A stretch of DNA of 64,000 nt from Dryococelus australis (GCA_029891345.1 CM056993.1:273204900-273268899), one strand, 5' to 3'; counted from the first letter of the stretch, positions 11,940-25,100 are shown. Numbers and translations: made by a program. Notes: generated by a model from the letters alone, not told the origin.

Positions 11940-12130
11940 TATGTGGGTAAGTATTCACTCGGTCGGTATTTGGTAAGTATGCATTTGGTAAGTAAGCACT
12001 TGGTATGTGTGCACTTGGTAAGTATGCACTTGGTAAGTGTGCACTTGGTAAGTATGCACTTGATAAGTGTGCATTTGGTAGGGAAAAACTTGGTAAGTAT
12101 ACACTTGGTAAGTATACACTTGGTAGGTAT
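11940..12130 (+). repeat. 15-bp minisatellite CACTTGGTAAGTATG
   Basis: Twelve or so units of 15 bp, often alternating GTATG and GTGTG endings, give a 30-bp higher period. The long frames on both strands across it encode only reiterated peptide (for example TKCILTKC on the minus strand). Eight units contain GGTAAGT. Confidence 0.9.
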
Positions 12131-12139
12131 ATGCATAAC

Positions 12140-13300
12140 TATGATTATAAATTATTCTAGGTGTTTGACACTATTGCTCTTATCTACATCGGGGGTGATG
12201 TGCATGTTATAAATTTGATGAACATAACTTTTGTAGATGAGAATTTATGAGTAATTATGCTTATAAAAGGGCTTAAATGCATAATTGGCTTTCTCAGAAA
12301 TGGTTTTAGCGCCTAAATGACCTTACCACTAAGGTGTATGTCGAGTATAATGTCTACTTTATGGTTTGGAAATGACGACTATGTTTAAAAAGGGCTTAAC
12401 TCAAAATTGACGTTGTCAGAAAGGGCATAAGGCAAAAATGACTTGTTGAAAGGTAAACGATACATTGTATTTGATGCTCGGAGTGGGAGTGGTTACATAA
12501 TTAATAAAAAAAATAAAAAATGATGCTTCTATGCTTACTGAAATCCAAAATTGCAATGGTTATAGCCACATAATCATTTTTCTGATGACATATTTTTATC
12601 AGTCTAATAAATACGAATCTTTAGTCACATTACTCATTACATTTATTTGTAAACTAATTAATCATTTTTTAAATTTTAAAGCGATAACATTTCTTTAAAA
12701 AATGCATTTTTTGAATACTTGGTTTTAGTGACTCCATAAACTATATCTTCTTTAAAATACTAGTTCGTGCACATATCGCTTCATACATGTATATTTGACC
12801 ATTTTAAATTGTTATATACATAAATAATACCTAAATTCCTTATTTTTATAAAATTATATTTTAATTAATCGATTGTTCAATTATGATACATACTACATAT
12901 TCGTTTTGAAAGTGCGAGTTGGTAGGTGTTCCTTTTTTTTATACCAAGAAAAAAATTTGGGGTCCTAAGGGTTCGTGGTTCAAAACCATCTAAAGGCAAA
13001 GTTTTTTTATAGTGTACTAACACATTAGATATATGATGAAGAAAATTGTCTTAAGCTTCCAGTCGATCTCAGAGTTCGTAGTAACAGATAAAAGCATTAA
13101 ACAACATTGCCTCTTGGAGGGCGAGCGAATCGCACGCTCTCTGGCAGGCGATGCGACCCCAATATAATCGATTCACCATACTTGGTGCGCTACCTAGTGG
13201 CCGATGATGAGATTAAGAGACACAAGCACTTCTGGCAGTCAACTCTACAACTAGGCTGACAGCCTATGATAATGACAGCAGTACTGTCTAGCAGTCACAT
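12140..13300. other. AT-rich spacer
   Basis: No gene or clear repeat. A T-arm-like motif (GGGTTCGTGGTTCAAAACC) lies at about 12968-12986 but shows no cloverleaf. Confidence 0.45.
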
Positions 13301-13309
13301 CTGGAACTG

Positions 13310-13880
13310 ATTACGGTATATCTCGCTGGGAAAATGAATGGCCGATGGAGGAGGTTAGTGGAGGGGTTAAGTAATCACAGGGCAGCAGAGGATAGGTGTG
13401 GAGAGGGTGTTAACCATATATTTGGAGAGGAGGACGATGATGGGAGGCGGTGGTTGTTGTCGGATGGTGAAGGGGTGGAAAAGGGTGTTCGTGTATCAGG
13501 TATCAGGTGTAGATAGGCATATGAGAGGAAGTTGGAGAGCCTAGAATCTCGCAGCATACATCCAATTAATTCCTGACGCAATTACAATATATCTCATTGT
13601 GAAATAGTTGGTTGTTTGGGAAGGGGGTGGGAGTGTAGGTAGGTGAAGGGGTTGGAGAGCGGTGACTGTGTATCAGACAATAGGTGTAGATATTCCCAGT
13701 ATAGCTCGTTGTGAAGGGGGTTTGTGAGGGGAAGGTTGGGGGTATAGGTATGTGAATGTGTGGAGAGGGATGCCAGTGTATCATACATTAGATGTACATA
13801 ATCCCAGTATAGCCCGTTGTGAAGGAGGATGTTGTTTGAGGGGAGGGTGAGGGTTGGGTGAGGGGGGATGATCAATCACA
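13310..13880 (+). repeat. G-rich tandem repeat, ~110-210 bp units
   Basis: Four degenerate units start with ATATCTC/ATAGCTCGTTGTGAA-like sequence, run through GGGGAGGGTGRGG-rich tracts and close with GTGTATCAG...AGGTGTAGATA. The overlapping open frames of 60-93 codons here are low-complexity products of the repeat. Confidence 0.65.
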
Positions 13881-14194
13881 GCACAGCAGAAGGGTTGGGC
13901 GAAAGGCGTAAGAGATCAGGCATAAGGGTAGATAGCCAGCAGATTGTGGAGGTAAATGTGGATGAGGAGGAAATTGTGGAAAAAACTGCTGAGCATGTTA
14001 TGCGGGTTTCGGAGTTTAAGGGGCCTCTAAGTGAGATAAAACCCCTTCCAAGGTTAATCTTATGAGACTACTATTGGGGTTATCGTTGAAGATTGTCCAG
14101 AAAATAGTTCGCCACTTAGTGAAATGAAACACCCTAACCCCTGACACTGCTCGAACTGACATCTGTAATTACGTAATTGGTAAATACGTAAAAA

Positions 14195-14295
14195 TAAAAT
14201 ATAAGTATCCCCGACAAGTATCGAACCAAGCACCGACCGCAGCAACTCCAGCCTGGCGGCCAACGACACGACAGCGCCCGCCAAAGCACCCCTTC
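14195..14295 (-). pseudogene. tRNA-like sequence (SINE head?)
   Basis: Read on the minus strand it has a GGCGCTGTCGTGTCGTTGGC D-arm-like start and a GGTTCGATACTTGTC B-box/T-arm. It resembles the 5' end of a tRNA-derived SINE or a tRNA pseudogene, and no complete cloverleaf is seen. Just downstream on the plus strand (about 14380-14475) is a small array of AAGTGCACTTGCACC. Confidence 0.3.
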
Positions 14296-14479
14296 ACAGC
14301 TCCGGCACACTCACCGGATAAGGGTGGAGGGGTAAGAAGGAAATGTAACTGCATCGTCACCGTTTTGAATCAACTAAATCCAGTAGTGCAAATGCAATTC
14401 AATGACACCGGAAGTGCACTTGCACCAAAATGGCAACTGCACTGGAAATGCACTTGCACCGGGAGTGCTTCGCTGCCAA

Positions 14480-15528
14480 TTAAAAAAAATTAATATAGAA
14501 CATGCATATATCATTCAAAGTTCTGTTTACACAATAAATTGATAGTTTAGGATTTACGAGTTTATTTTTTTGTCAACTATAGTCCTCGAAACATTCTCGT
14601 TGGTAGATTTATCAGGAATAGCTATAAACGTACATGTAGCGGTATGTTGAAATCAATTATTAAGAAGCACTTCAAAGATCGATAGGTTGTGGTACGTTTT
14701 GTTCCTATTGGAACATCCCTTCAAATTTTTCCACTTGTGTGGCAAGAGAGGAACAGAAAAAAAGGAAAAAAATGAAGCAAAACACGACCATCATACTGAT
14801 TTGAAATGCTTTGATTTTCCTTTCCTAGTAACTACGTTAGATGTGTAATATTGATCAAGTTTTCCACTGTGTAATATCTAGCGGGGAAATCTTTATCGCT
14901 AATTAAGTGCACGATAAATACTTACTCAGTTCTGTCTTATCCATAACACAAAGTTTGCAAAGCCGTATTTATTTACAGATTAAGGTAACACCGTATAAAC
15001 AAGACACATTTTACACTGCACTGCGCACGGTTGGTATATAAAAAAAATAAAAAAGTAAGCGAATGGTTCTCAGCTTTGCAAAGGAAATTTCTCTTTGTAA
15101 TGGTAACAGGTACATGTTATTTATAGGAGGGAAACTAATAAAAGCACAACGGACGGAGAGAAAAGAACTGATGTCTCGATCCTTGAACTTTCACCGCCAA
15201 CGCGAAGGTATGAGAAGGAAAAAAAAAAAAAAACAGCAATTTACTGCGATTTATTATCTACGGCCACGGCAAGGGGACGAAGCAATAGACGGAGGATAAG
15301 GTCGATGTATGAACCGTGTTTCCCATAGTTTCGTCATCAATGCACGGTGAATGCAAATGCAGACATCAGTATCGTGTCCTGGGCAACAGACAACAAGGAG
15401 AGAGGCAGGGCATCTCATGACTGCAAAACACGTGACTGCGTCACGAAAAATAATTCATGGAGCAGATAAGAATCTACACATGGACCCCGCCTATGAGTGA
15501 TAGTGGGCGTGGAGCAGCCTCCCTTAGG
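14480..15528. other. Spacer without recognised features
   Basis: AT-rich, with short frames only. There is an A-run near 15219-15231. No element boundaries are recognised. Confidence 0.45.
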
Positions 15529-16040
15529 ACAGACTGTCTATTGCATTTATTTTCAAAGTGGGGGGTGCACCCCCCAAGGGAGGGGCGACGACATGCTATG
15601 GGCGGCAAGTTAAACGGTAAAATTATTAGGAAAGTAATTATTTAATGATGTGTTCATATTTACACTTCTAAACATTCAAAAAGCAGAAAGGGAAATAAAT
15701 AGTTTAAGTTATCACAAATGGTTACCTCACACTTTATTCGACGTTAAATATGGAAGTACTTCCCATCCTTCGTTGCCAACTTTAATGGATGAATGCCTGT
15801 TAGTAAACAGAACTCAAACTAACTTTTTAATCGGACTGTAGTGTAGGTACCTAGAGCTACTACAAAACGACAAAACCACCATTTGTGTTCAATAATCATT
15901 AAAATTTAATGATCAAATAAAACCTTTGAGACTTTTATTCGTTTGTTTTGCCCTTATAATAATGTGGTTGTGACACGGGGGTGTAGTTTTTTTTTGCGTA
16001 AGGGAGACATGATAAACTGAAGTTTGGAAACCCGTGGTCT
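15529..16040. mobile_element. Possible hAT-like remnant
   Basis: The left part has AAAGTGGGGGGTGCACCCCC after a GACTGTCTATTGCA-like start. The right end, read on the minus strand, gives GACCACGGGTTTCCAAACTT. Both recall the CAGTGGTTYYCAAACTT...GTGGGG termini of many hAT elements. The ends are diverged and no 8-bp duplication was found. A fragment of MITE family A sits inside. Confidence 0.3.
15645..15800 (-). mobile_element. MITE family A, internal fragment
   Basis: It matches the middle of other A copies on the minus strand (compare 35095-35240): TTTACACTTC, AGTTATCACAAATG, TTATTCGACGTTAA and CCAACTTTA. Both termini are missing. Confidence 0.65.
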
Positions 16041-16243
16041 ATTGGGTAAACCCAAGCCTTTAGGACACCCACTTCTTGTGACCTACTTTCCACTTCGTCC
16101 TCTAACGTACTTTGGTTTTAATGGGTAAACAGAGAGGGGACCCGTTTAACAGGCTTGTCAAAAACACTTTACAGAACGTCTATAAGTCTAGACGCATTGG
16201 TTCCAAAAGCAATTCCCAACATACAGGCATATTCTGCCAGTAA

Positions 16244-16665
16244 AGACGGTTCACGATAAAGTGGACACTTTTGAAATAAACCTTAGAAATAAGTCACTGC
16301 CCTGCCCCCACCTGCGTATATTTTAACGGGCGCACTGAGTGGCATGTGCCCAGTAAAGTTGGTAACGATGGAGGAAAAGTAGTTCTATATCTTAACATCG
16401 AATAAAAAGTGTTAGGTGACCATTCGTGAAAACTTAAATTATTTCTGTGGCTTTCGGTTGTTTTTTAATGCGTCGGAGAGTAAAAATTAGCAGATTTGTA
16501 AAATAATTACTTTCTTAATACAGTTTCACTTGGCCGATGCATGAAAAAAATGATGAGGCCCATTGCAATGCTAATTTTACATAAGGCGGAAGAATACGTA
16601 ATGTGCATACAAGAAAATCTTAAGCAAGGATTTCGAAAGTGCTCATTTATCGTGAACAGCCTATA
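16244..16665 (+). mobile_element. MITE family A, near full length
   Basis: The left end GGTTCACGATAAAGTGGACA and right end TTATCGTGAACAGCCTATA form inverted repeats. Internal A landmarks are present: GTAAAGTTGGTAACGATGGA, GTTAGGTGACC, ATGAGGCCCATTGCAATG and GGCGGAAGAATAC. It has no coding capacity. The likely TA target duplication is eroded on the left. Confidence 0.85.
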
Positions 16666-17390
16666 ATCGTTCGTTCTGCAATACAAAAAGGGTTATAATT
16701 TCGTGTCTGCGTTAAGCCCAACCACACACTTTGCCTGTGTTTCCTTGCCATGCAACAATTGCACTGGGCTCGGCTGGGCTGTATGTCGGTTCACTAGACC
16801 ACAGGCATGAAAAGTGGCCTAATCATTGAACAAAACTTTGGAAAATAAATTGTCGTGGTTTGCGGCCTTGAGGAGATCGTAACAGCAGCTCGCTTTGCTG
16901 CCAGAACTTCTTCTTTTAACAACTGTTGACTTCAGAGCAGAAATAACATGTTTCTTTATCACAACCAATAAGCTGTATGTAGCCTTTGTGCTTGGTTATC
17001 AGTAATAAAAAAAAAAAACCTGTCATAACTTAGAGCAGAAGAATGGTTTAAGAATCAGTTACAGGGACTATCACTAGGAACTAAGCCTCGCAGAGTTCAA
17101 TACCGGTCAAATATACGGTAACTCGGGCGAAAACGCAACACACAAGGATCACAATTTTTATATCCTTCGACAGGAAAAATCTGACAGTATTCTTTTATGA
17201 TCGTAGGACATTTATTGTGTTACCAGTAGTCAACATGTCTAATAAATTAAAATGATAAAATATAGATACGTGAAATGTAAAGCCATGCATTACTGGCATG
17301 TTCCTCCAACAATGCAAAGAAGACGCCACTCGATATGGGGGAAAATGCCACCACAGTAGGGTTATTTGGTATGTTCTGGGGCAAGAGGCT
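16666..17390. other. Spacer, no gene seen
   Basis: Mixed-composition DNA without recognised elements. There is an A-run at about 17009-17020. Confidence 0.4.
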
Positions 17391-17394
17391 GGAG

Positions 17395-17835
17395 GCTGGG
17401 GATCGAGGGATTCGTCACCGCCATCTTGGATAACGTTACCGCCTCCATATTGGATTACATCAACGCTGCAGTCTTGGATGACGTCACCACCACCATCTTG
17501 GATGACGTCACGGCTGTCATCTAAGAATACGCCACTTCCTGCTCTGTCATTCCGGTCACCATCTATTATTTTGTTTCTAGAATTTCTCACTTCATGCTCT
17601 GTCATTCCATCTTGCTACTTTATGCACTGTCCTTCCATCTTGCTACTTCATGCTCTGTCATAAATTCCCACCTTTCTCTCGCCCCCCTATTATCCCTCTT
17701 ACCTCTCTCTGCCATCACCTCTGAAGGGCAGCCATCTTGTTTCGTCTGCTGTAGATAGCCATCTTGGATATCGTCTGTTGTAGACAGCCATCGTATGTTG
17801 TAGGCAGCCATCTTGTTTCGTCTGTTAGTTCTCTC
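17395..17835 (+). repeat. CCATCTTGG / TGACGTCA array, copy 1
   Basis: The block begins with ~24-bp units of ACCRCCATCTTGGATGACGT type, including two perfect TGACGTCA palindromes (17479-17486 and 17513-17520). It then passes through repeated TTCATGCTCTGTCATTCCAT and CATCTTGCTACTT units and ends with ~30-bp units of GCAGCCATCTTGTTTCGTCT. The open frames of 121-136 codons through it are low-complexity. The whole block is duplicated at 18436-18810. Confidence 0.8.
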
Positions 17836-18435
17836 GTCGCCAGCTAGAGTGAACCAGTAGCATCCTCCATCTTGGATGTCACCCGCTAGAGTGTCCAACT
17901 GTCGTCTGCCGTCTTGGTTGTCGTTTGCTGATGTCGTCGCCTGCTAAGGGTGCACGGTTGCGATTAATCGAATGCCGTATTTATTCTAGCATCTAAGTCG
18001 TCGAGCGAAACCCAGGAGCACTGTGATAGCTCATAAAATTCTCTGGAGGAGTGCGGGATCAAACTGCTGGACCTTGGGTATAATGTCGTCTCGGCTATCG
18101 CAGCATTCTAGAGAGTTGGGTTTTAAAAGGTATCATTGTAGCACACACCTTCCATCTTAATCATTCTTTCATTAAAATTTTATTACAAGTAATAGTCCAC
18201 TAGATTGGCTATCTGTAACCTCCATTCGACCACCATCTTGGTTTAATCGATGGACGGCATGCTAGGCAGATTTATTGTGATTTATTTAATATCCTTTTTA
18301 TTAGAAGTATTATTATCTGAGGAGGAGGAAGAGAAAATGTGTTTCTGTCTGTGTAAGATTATTATTAGCATAAAATAGCTTGTGATACAATCATTTGCTG
18401 AATGGAAATAAATATTTTACATTCGCATATCCCTA

Positions 18436-18815
18436 CATAGGTATCACCACCGCCATCTTGGAAGATGTCACCACCACCATTTTTGATTGTGTCACCTCCT
18501 GCTCTGTCATTCCAGTCGCCATCTTGTTTCCATCTGTTATCTTGTTTCTAGAATTTTCCACTTCATGCTCTGACATTTTTTCTTGCTACTTAATACTGTG
18601 TCATTCTATCTTGCTACTTCATCCTATATCATTCCTTCCCACCTTTCTTTTACACACCTCTCTTCCCTTTACCTCTTTCTGCAATCACATCTGACCAATC
18701 ATTTTAGATGTAGAAGGGCAGCCATCTTGTTTCGTCTATTGTAAGCAGCCATATTGTTTCGTCTACTGTAGGTAGCCATCTTGTTTCGTCTGCTGTAGGC
18801 AGCCATCTTTGATAT
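18436..18815 (+). repeat. CCATCTTGG array, copy 2
   Basis: It follows the same order of blocks as 17395-17835: CACCACCGCCATCTTGGA, then CTGCTCTGTCATTCC, then TTGTTTCTAGAATTTTCCAC, then CTTGCTACTT, then AGGGCAGCCATCTTGTTTCG units. It is a diverged duplication of the first array, separated by about 600 bp of unrelated sequence. Confidence 0.75.
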
Positions 18816-18819
18816 AATC

Positions 18820-19060
18820 TACTATTATCGAATTTTTTGGTGCTATCGAAATTTTCGGTATTATCGAAATTTTCGTTATTATAGAAATTTTTGATATTAT
18901 TAAAATGTGCAGTATTTTCGATATTTCCAAAAATATTGAGATCTACAATATTATTGATACTGTCAGCATTTCCCATATTATCATCTTTCTTGATATTATC
19001 GACAACAACGATATTATCGACATCATATTTTGGCACGGAAAATATTACCGTAGACAACTG
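18820..19060. repeat. AT-rich array of TATTATCGAAATTTTCG
   Basis: A block of ~15-18 bp units around ATTATCGAAATTTTYGGT degenerates to the right. It follows the second CCATCTTGG array directly. Confidence 0.65.
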
Positions 19061-19577
19061 TCTTATCAGCATCCTATTCACTAACGACGTCCCCCCATAC
19101 CATCGGCATTAAGGATATTATTGACCTGATCAATCAAATAAACAATGCCAATATTATTAATTTTAAGTGCATAATCTATATTACAATATATATTTATATT
19201 TATATTTTGCTGATATTGTCGATGACACTGTTATTATGGTGTAACAAATATTATACAGAATGCATCAGGGGTGATGTTACTAACTTTCAGGGATGATGAA
19301 GAAGAGCACCAGCATCCATACGAGATAGGGAACAAGGGAATCCTGGCCTGGAAACGCCTCCGTCGAACTTTACAACCACAACAGTGTTGAGATGCCTATT
19401 ACAATGGACAACGACTTACAGGACTGTGTAAACTAATTTAATGTACTAATATACTACGTACATGACCGGAAATGTATGAAGACCACACAGGTGCACTCGT
19501 CCGCAAATAAACAAGGATATCAGTCTACCCATACTCGCACCTCAGGACCACCACATCTTTGTGAAGGCAGTGTGTGT

Positions 19578-19790
19578 TATAGGTAGTTCACGATAAAGTG
19601 AGCATCTTAAAATCAGCCTTTGAAAAAATCACTGCCCTTCAAAATGCACATATTTTAACGTAAGCAATGACCACAATACTGACATTTATGTTGGCAGCCA
19701 ACTACGAACAGTAGTTCCATATTTTAACGTCTTACTAGTCATAAAGTTAAAACATTTTTGTCACCTGCAATTCAGCCTCTTTTTGAAAAT
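19578..19790 (+). mobile_element. MITE family A, 5' part, decayed
   Basis: TATAGGTAGTTCACGATAAAGTGAGCA matches the A terminus. It is followed by TCACTGCCCTTC, ATATTTTAACG and AGTAGTTCCATATTTTAACGTC in the A order. The right half is not recognisable. Confidence 0.65.
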
Positions 19791-20109
19791 AAGAAAAACT
19801 ATTGCATGATTGTAACACATTTATATGTTTATAAATCTTTTGCAACAAATAGCGTTTTAGACCAACAAACATGTCAGTTTGAATCTCCTGAAGTAAAGTA
19901 TTCATTAGCGTAATAAATAAAATATTTTATACATGTTCTGAGTGAAGTGACATTGTCTGTACTTTCTTTCTGCTGTTTTTAAACATAGTTTCTTGTCCCC
20001 GAAATTCTTTGATTTCACATAATATGCTGACCTGGAAAATGTGCTGCTACATGCAACTGAAGTCAGTTTACATTATAAACCTCGAATAAACTTGTAACAT
20101 TAGCTAAAA

Positions 20110-20290
20110 AAAATACCTGTACTTGACTACAAATGCTAATTACAATCAATAAGTACCGACCGTAATTACAAAATAATTACGAGAGTAGTTGTAAGATTAC
20201 CAATTACACGAGTACAATTACCAATTGCACAAATACAAATGCTAATTACAATCAATAAATACCAAGAGAGTAATTACACATCTGCTCGCT
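20110..20290. repeat. Cluster of GTAATTAC motifs
   Basis: Short TAATTAC / GTAATTA words occur about ten times on both strands, and ATGCTAATTACAATCAATAA occurs twice. This clustering is typical of subterminal repeats of hAT-like elements, but I found no termini. Confidence 0.4.
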
Positions 20291-22185
20291 AGCACTGCCC
20301 ATTGGCGGCTGACCTTTGTTTCACTAATATCAGCCATTATAACCCCGACCAGCTATGTGATACAGTCCTCCAGCTGAACGCCGCTTGCCACCGGCAGCCC
20401 AACTCTGAACAGCCCGCGCTGTCCTACTCAAGCCAGCCCATGGCACAGCGAATCACCTGCCACTGCTGACGACTAAGCGACTGTATCCAGCCATGCCACC
20501 GCTGCCGACCAGTCGACTGTAGGCAGCCGTGACTCCTGCCGCCCACCCGTTGCCTGTCTAACTCTGGGTGCTGCCCCAAGGAGGGCGCCCTCACAAGTGC
20601 TCTGCCCAGCTGAAGATCTCTGCACACGTGTCAGCGACTCGCTCTCTCCCAATAAGAAACACGCGTATTTAACTCACATGTAGTTAGTGTTGTTATCTAG
20701 TATCGTTTATTCACTTATATTTGTTTTAATACATCATACTTTGATGTCATTCACGTATCCATATACCAAACTTCTCAACACATTATTTCAGTAAAGCCTT
20801 CACTATTAAAACTTATCCCCAGATTTGACTTAATTGTCAGTTACTCTTATTCACGTAAACATTTTACGTGTAAGCCCTCCTGTTTGTCACACTTACTATT
20901 TTACAATTCATGTTTTCTCAAGTTTTGTTTTCCATTAATTTATTATATTATCTCAAAACTTTTTGTAACAGTCTTAGTAAAAAAATATTTGTTAGTAAAA
21001 AATGTGGTACAAAATTAAAAATTGACCCCTTAGTTGTGTATATGGAAACATTCGTTTCAAGTGATTGAATTTTAAAATTTGTGTAAGCCCAGTGAATTAT
21101 ACTGAGATTGTTTCATCAGATTACTTTGAAAATAAGACTGTTAAAACTTATGGTACATTGGTTCAAGTGTTAGCTACGTAAACCATTTACGATGTCTGTT
21201 TGTCTCACTTTCATTATACGTCTCCTCTTAAGAAAATAGTTATAAAAATATTACACGTCTCCTTTTAAAACTTAAAAAAATTATAGTATTAAAAATATGA
21301 TAGTGTATGAAGCGTTATTTTTATTAAAATTTAACCCCAAATGTGTGTTAGTGTTTGCCATGCTTTGAAGTGTAACCCTCCCCCCTCCCCCTGTTTAACA
21401 AGAAATATAAAGACTTTAGGGTAAAAAAATAATCAAAAACACAGTTAGATTTTAAAATACTTTTTTGTTCTAGTACTCACCATTTTATATACATATAATC
21501 CTTTGTAAGTACACTCAAAAAGCACTATTCAAGAAACTGGAAAATTCTTTCAATATACATTATTAAAATTTTTCTTTATATAGAAAGAAATAAAAATATT
21601 TACACATTTTCTTCTTCTTATTCTAACTACACACCCACAAGTCATTGCGTCACTTCCGTATACAAACAAACACCATTTGTTATTACTCTGTCACAATCGG
21701 GATATCACTTTTCTCATTTATGTATGACGGAAGTTCCCTTCCGAGCGCTGGAGACCAACCTTCACAGTTGGAGATGTGGGACGGTGTTTTACCTTGGAGT
21801 TATGTTGCACCGACCCTCTCTATGTGACATTCCTTCCTTCGATGATGTTGGATGTCACTGCGGATTTAACCCAGTTGTTACAAACCAGTAAAACTGGCCT
21901 TGCTGTTGATTGTTGTCGGTGCTGTGGGCGTGTTTTAATGTGAAATAGCAGGCAGATGGGTGACGAACCACCCTCGCAGTAGGGTGTTGCGTAGGTAGAG
22001 ATGTGACCTCGCAGTGCGGAAGTTTCTGCTTCGATGCTGGTGTGCACTAAAACTTGACATGCTTGTAGATTATTGTAGCAGATGTGGTTAGAACACAGTT
22101 GTTGTTGCAGCTGATGTTTCTGACTGATGTGGAAGGTGGTTGGTACACATATGTTGGAGCTGACTTTGATGGCAGATATGGATGA
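20291..22185. other. Spacer beside the polymerase pseudogene
   Basis: A GC-richer, CAGC/CTGC-rich stretch at 20290-20640 could be part of a solo LTR, but no matching partner exists in the window. The rest is AT-rich. It lies downstream of the polymerase relic and could contain other decayed Polinton genes, none of which I recognise. Confidence 0.35.
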
Positions 22186-22189
22186 AGAC

Positions 22190-25100
22190 GATATTGGCGA
22201 GTAGAGGAAAATTTAGTAAGATACTCTATAGTTCCCCAAGGCAAAGTCAACACATTGTCCCGCGCGATGTAGCATTTGTCGTCACTACTTGACAATGCGA
22301 CTTTTGTTACTCATTCAGTGAAGAAATCGTGGGCACGCGAAAGGGAATTGAAACTGGGTCCCCATAACTCACGAATTTCGATTGAAGTTTTTCAGATAGT
22401 CCTTGTATAGGACTGATTGTAATATGTTAGACTTTATGCCTTTCGCTTTATGCGCACACTGTTCATTCAAAACAATGTATGTGTATAGTTTAGGACATAA
22501 AGCTACAAAGTGTGTGAATGCGACCAGCACATTCATCCTTCAACACTCCTGTAATGCCTTTGTTTTGCGGGTTATTTGGTGCATAGTTAGAAGTATCAAA
22601 TTGTGTAGCCAAATCAGGGGAAATGCTTTTATATACATCATTATAGTGAATTTCATTTATTTAACTATCCATATCTGAATATAAGAGATGCAAGGAAGGC
22701 TGAGAAAATATTTTCTACACGTAATTATAATGGAAATCAAAAGGATACAATTTTGACTAATCTAAAATGGCAACACCAGTCTGCAAAAGTTCGTTAAACA
22801 TAACAGAGACCTTTGCAAGTTCAATGAAGACTAGATTTTCTTCGATATTTTGTCTTGCCTTGAAAATAGGCTTCTCAATCAATTCTGCCGCATCGTACAT
22901 AGTGTCATACTGCTATACGACATGTATGTTTCGTTCCCCGCGGACTTTCTGCAAAGTTTTACCATAGATGGAATTAATTATGAGTTTAAAAACGATTTCT
23001 TGAATTAGTTAATGCCAGAGTACGTTTCTCAATATTAAACATGATGTTTGGAGCCATCCACACCTTCTGATCAAAGCGCAGTACGAAATGAACAGCATCG
23101 AGTTTGGCTCCATACTTCAAGTAGTGCCACAGTGTTTCTCCGTCTACAACATAATTCTTCTGCACCACGAGTGTCAAAAGCAATTTTTCAGGTTTGCCAT
23201 TCGGAGGTATGCCAGATACTGGGGCAAGAGGCAGATCAGATAGGGAGTCGCGACATTCATTCGGGGGAAAAAAAAAAAACCATCTGTCCCCTGCATTGTC
23301 TGTGTTGGCGAAATCCCACGTCGAGAACACGTCTGATCCAGCCCACTCATAATTACCAATAGGCAGCTTGCATCTCATAGTATGACTGTACAAGATGTTA
23401 ACATCAAATTAACAAATATATCTGACACAATGGGGTCGTACTTTTCTCCCATGTAAGTATTATTGGCTTCCGCGTGCCTTTTGAAAACCTGGGTAATACC
23501 TCCCCTAACAACGTGCTCTATAAACAGGTACATATCTGTGTCCGTGATCAGCTCCAGCCGTACACCAGATTTTAACAATAAAGTGTTCCATGAGTGGAGT
23601 GAGCTGTCATGTACATAGCGGGGTAAAGACTGTAACATGCCAAACCTACAGTCCCGAAACTCTCGAAAATGTCAGCCAACAAACACTTGTCACGCGTAAA
23701 TAATAAATTGCGTACTCAAAAATTTTTTGGCATTTTAATGTATTCCATGTGAATTGGGCACGAGCGTAATCTGCATTGCTGATGGTCTCGCTTTCCATTG
23801 CATTATGAAATTCATTCTTGGATGTGAGTGGGGTATAGTTAAGATATTCCATCGACTTAACGGAGTCATAAGGAAATACTCCCTTTCTTTGAGCCAAAAA
23901 TAAATTGTGTATTGTCTGGGAGCTGTGAGCGGGTGATTCTCAACTGGGCAGGAGACAAATTACCTGCCAATGTCGCCAGAGATGTGCTCATGAAGAGAGA
24001 GAGAGAGAGAGAGAGAAAAAAAAAAAATGCAACTGCGCATATTGCATATTTCCCTGTAAATCTCTCCCTTGGGGAATGCATTTCGTAATACATTTATAAT
24101 TCCTGAGGTCATTGCAATCACCTTGATATCATCACTATTTTCGATTTCCACTGTTTCGTCGGGTTGTGTGATATGTCTCGGAGTCAAAGGCTTCATAAGA
24201 AAGTGGGCATCATAATTTTGCAGACTATGGTTTTTCTTAAGTCTCAAACTCAAATTACATTGATTGTGTGCGCGTCCTCTGTTTGCCCCTGTAAGATGAT
24301 CATGGTACGACCACAAAGACCTTACCGAGTGGCTTATTACAAATTTGACAACTAGTTTGAGCCATAAGCCTAGCTCTTTCAACTATTGCCATTGGCTTCA
24401 TTGGAACAGTTACGCTGTATAAGTCTGCAAAGCACTTCGTCAATTCAACTAATTTATCAACCATCTTGTATATGCAATCTTCACCCACAAACTCATGGTA
24501 CTGGGATAAACTGTAATTGTAAAAATGCACAATCAGAATGCTACAAGCATATGGAACATATTTGTTACTATGTTATTATGTACAAATGACTAACACATTT
24601 ACATGATGTTCATGACACGCAGAATAAATGTGTATGTGTACGACCATTCCTTCCTTGGCATTGTCAAATGTTTCGTCAACAATGTTCCTATCTTTGTCTA
24701 CTCCTGAACAGACATTGATAGAAATACTATTGAGCTCCTCGAAGTGTTTGTCTTCGTTTAACACCACAGGAGTTAACAATCCGTCCGTATTCAAAACCTA
24801 GTGTGGTTTTGAATACGAATCGGATCTGTCGACATAGTTTGTGGCAGGGAACAAACCTGCTTCCACAGCATATAGGAAGCACTCGTCTTCCGAGCACTGC
24901 ACTTTAATACAAACCTTCTTATTGGCAATGAACTTAGGTATGTTTGTGTGAGATGAACCTATGGTGAATGGTCTGTATTGCGAAAGGTAACTGTCAATCT
25001 CCAATATCAGTCTTATCCACTAGTCGCTGCCCCTGCCATTAAACTCGGTAAGTTTTGTAGTGAGTTGAAGAACAATGTGTATGTTGTTAATTTCGCCAAC

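Noticed and set aside
11883-12212. 109-codon plus and 85-codon minus frames
   Set aside because: They translate the 15-bp minisatellite; a period divisible by three keeps the frame open without selection.
17195-17663. Frames of 121 and 136 codons
   Set aside because: Both are low-complexity products of the CCATCTTGG/TGACGTCA array on opposite strands.
20290-20640. A solo LTR
   Set aside because: The composition is suggestive, but no second copy, TG...CA ends or target duplication could be shown.
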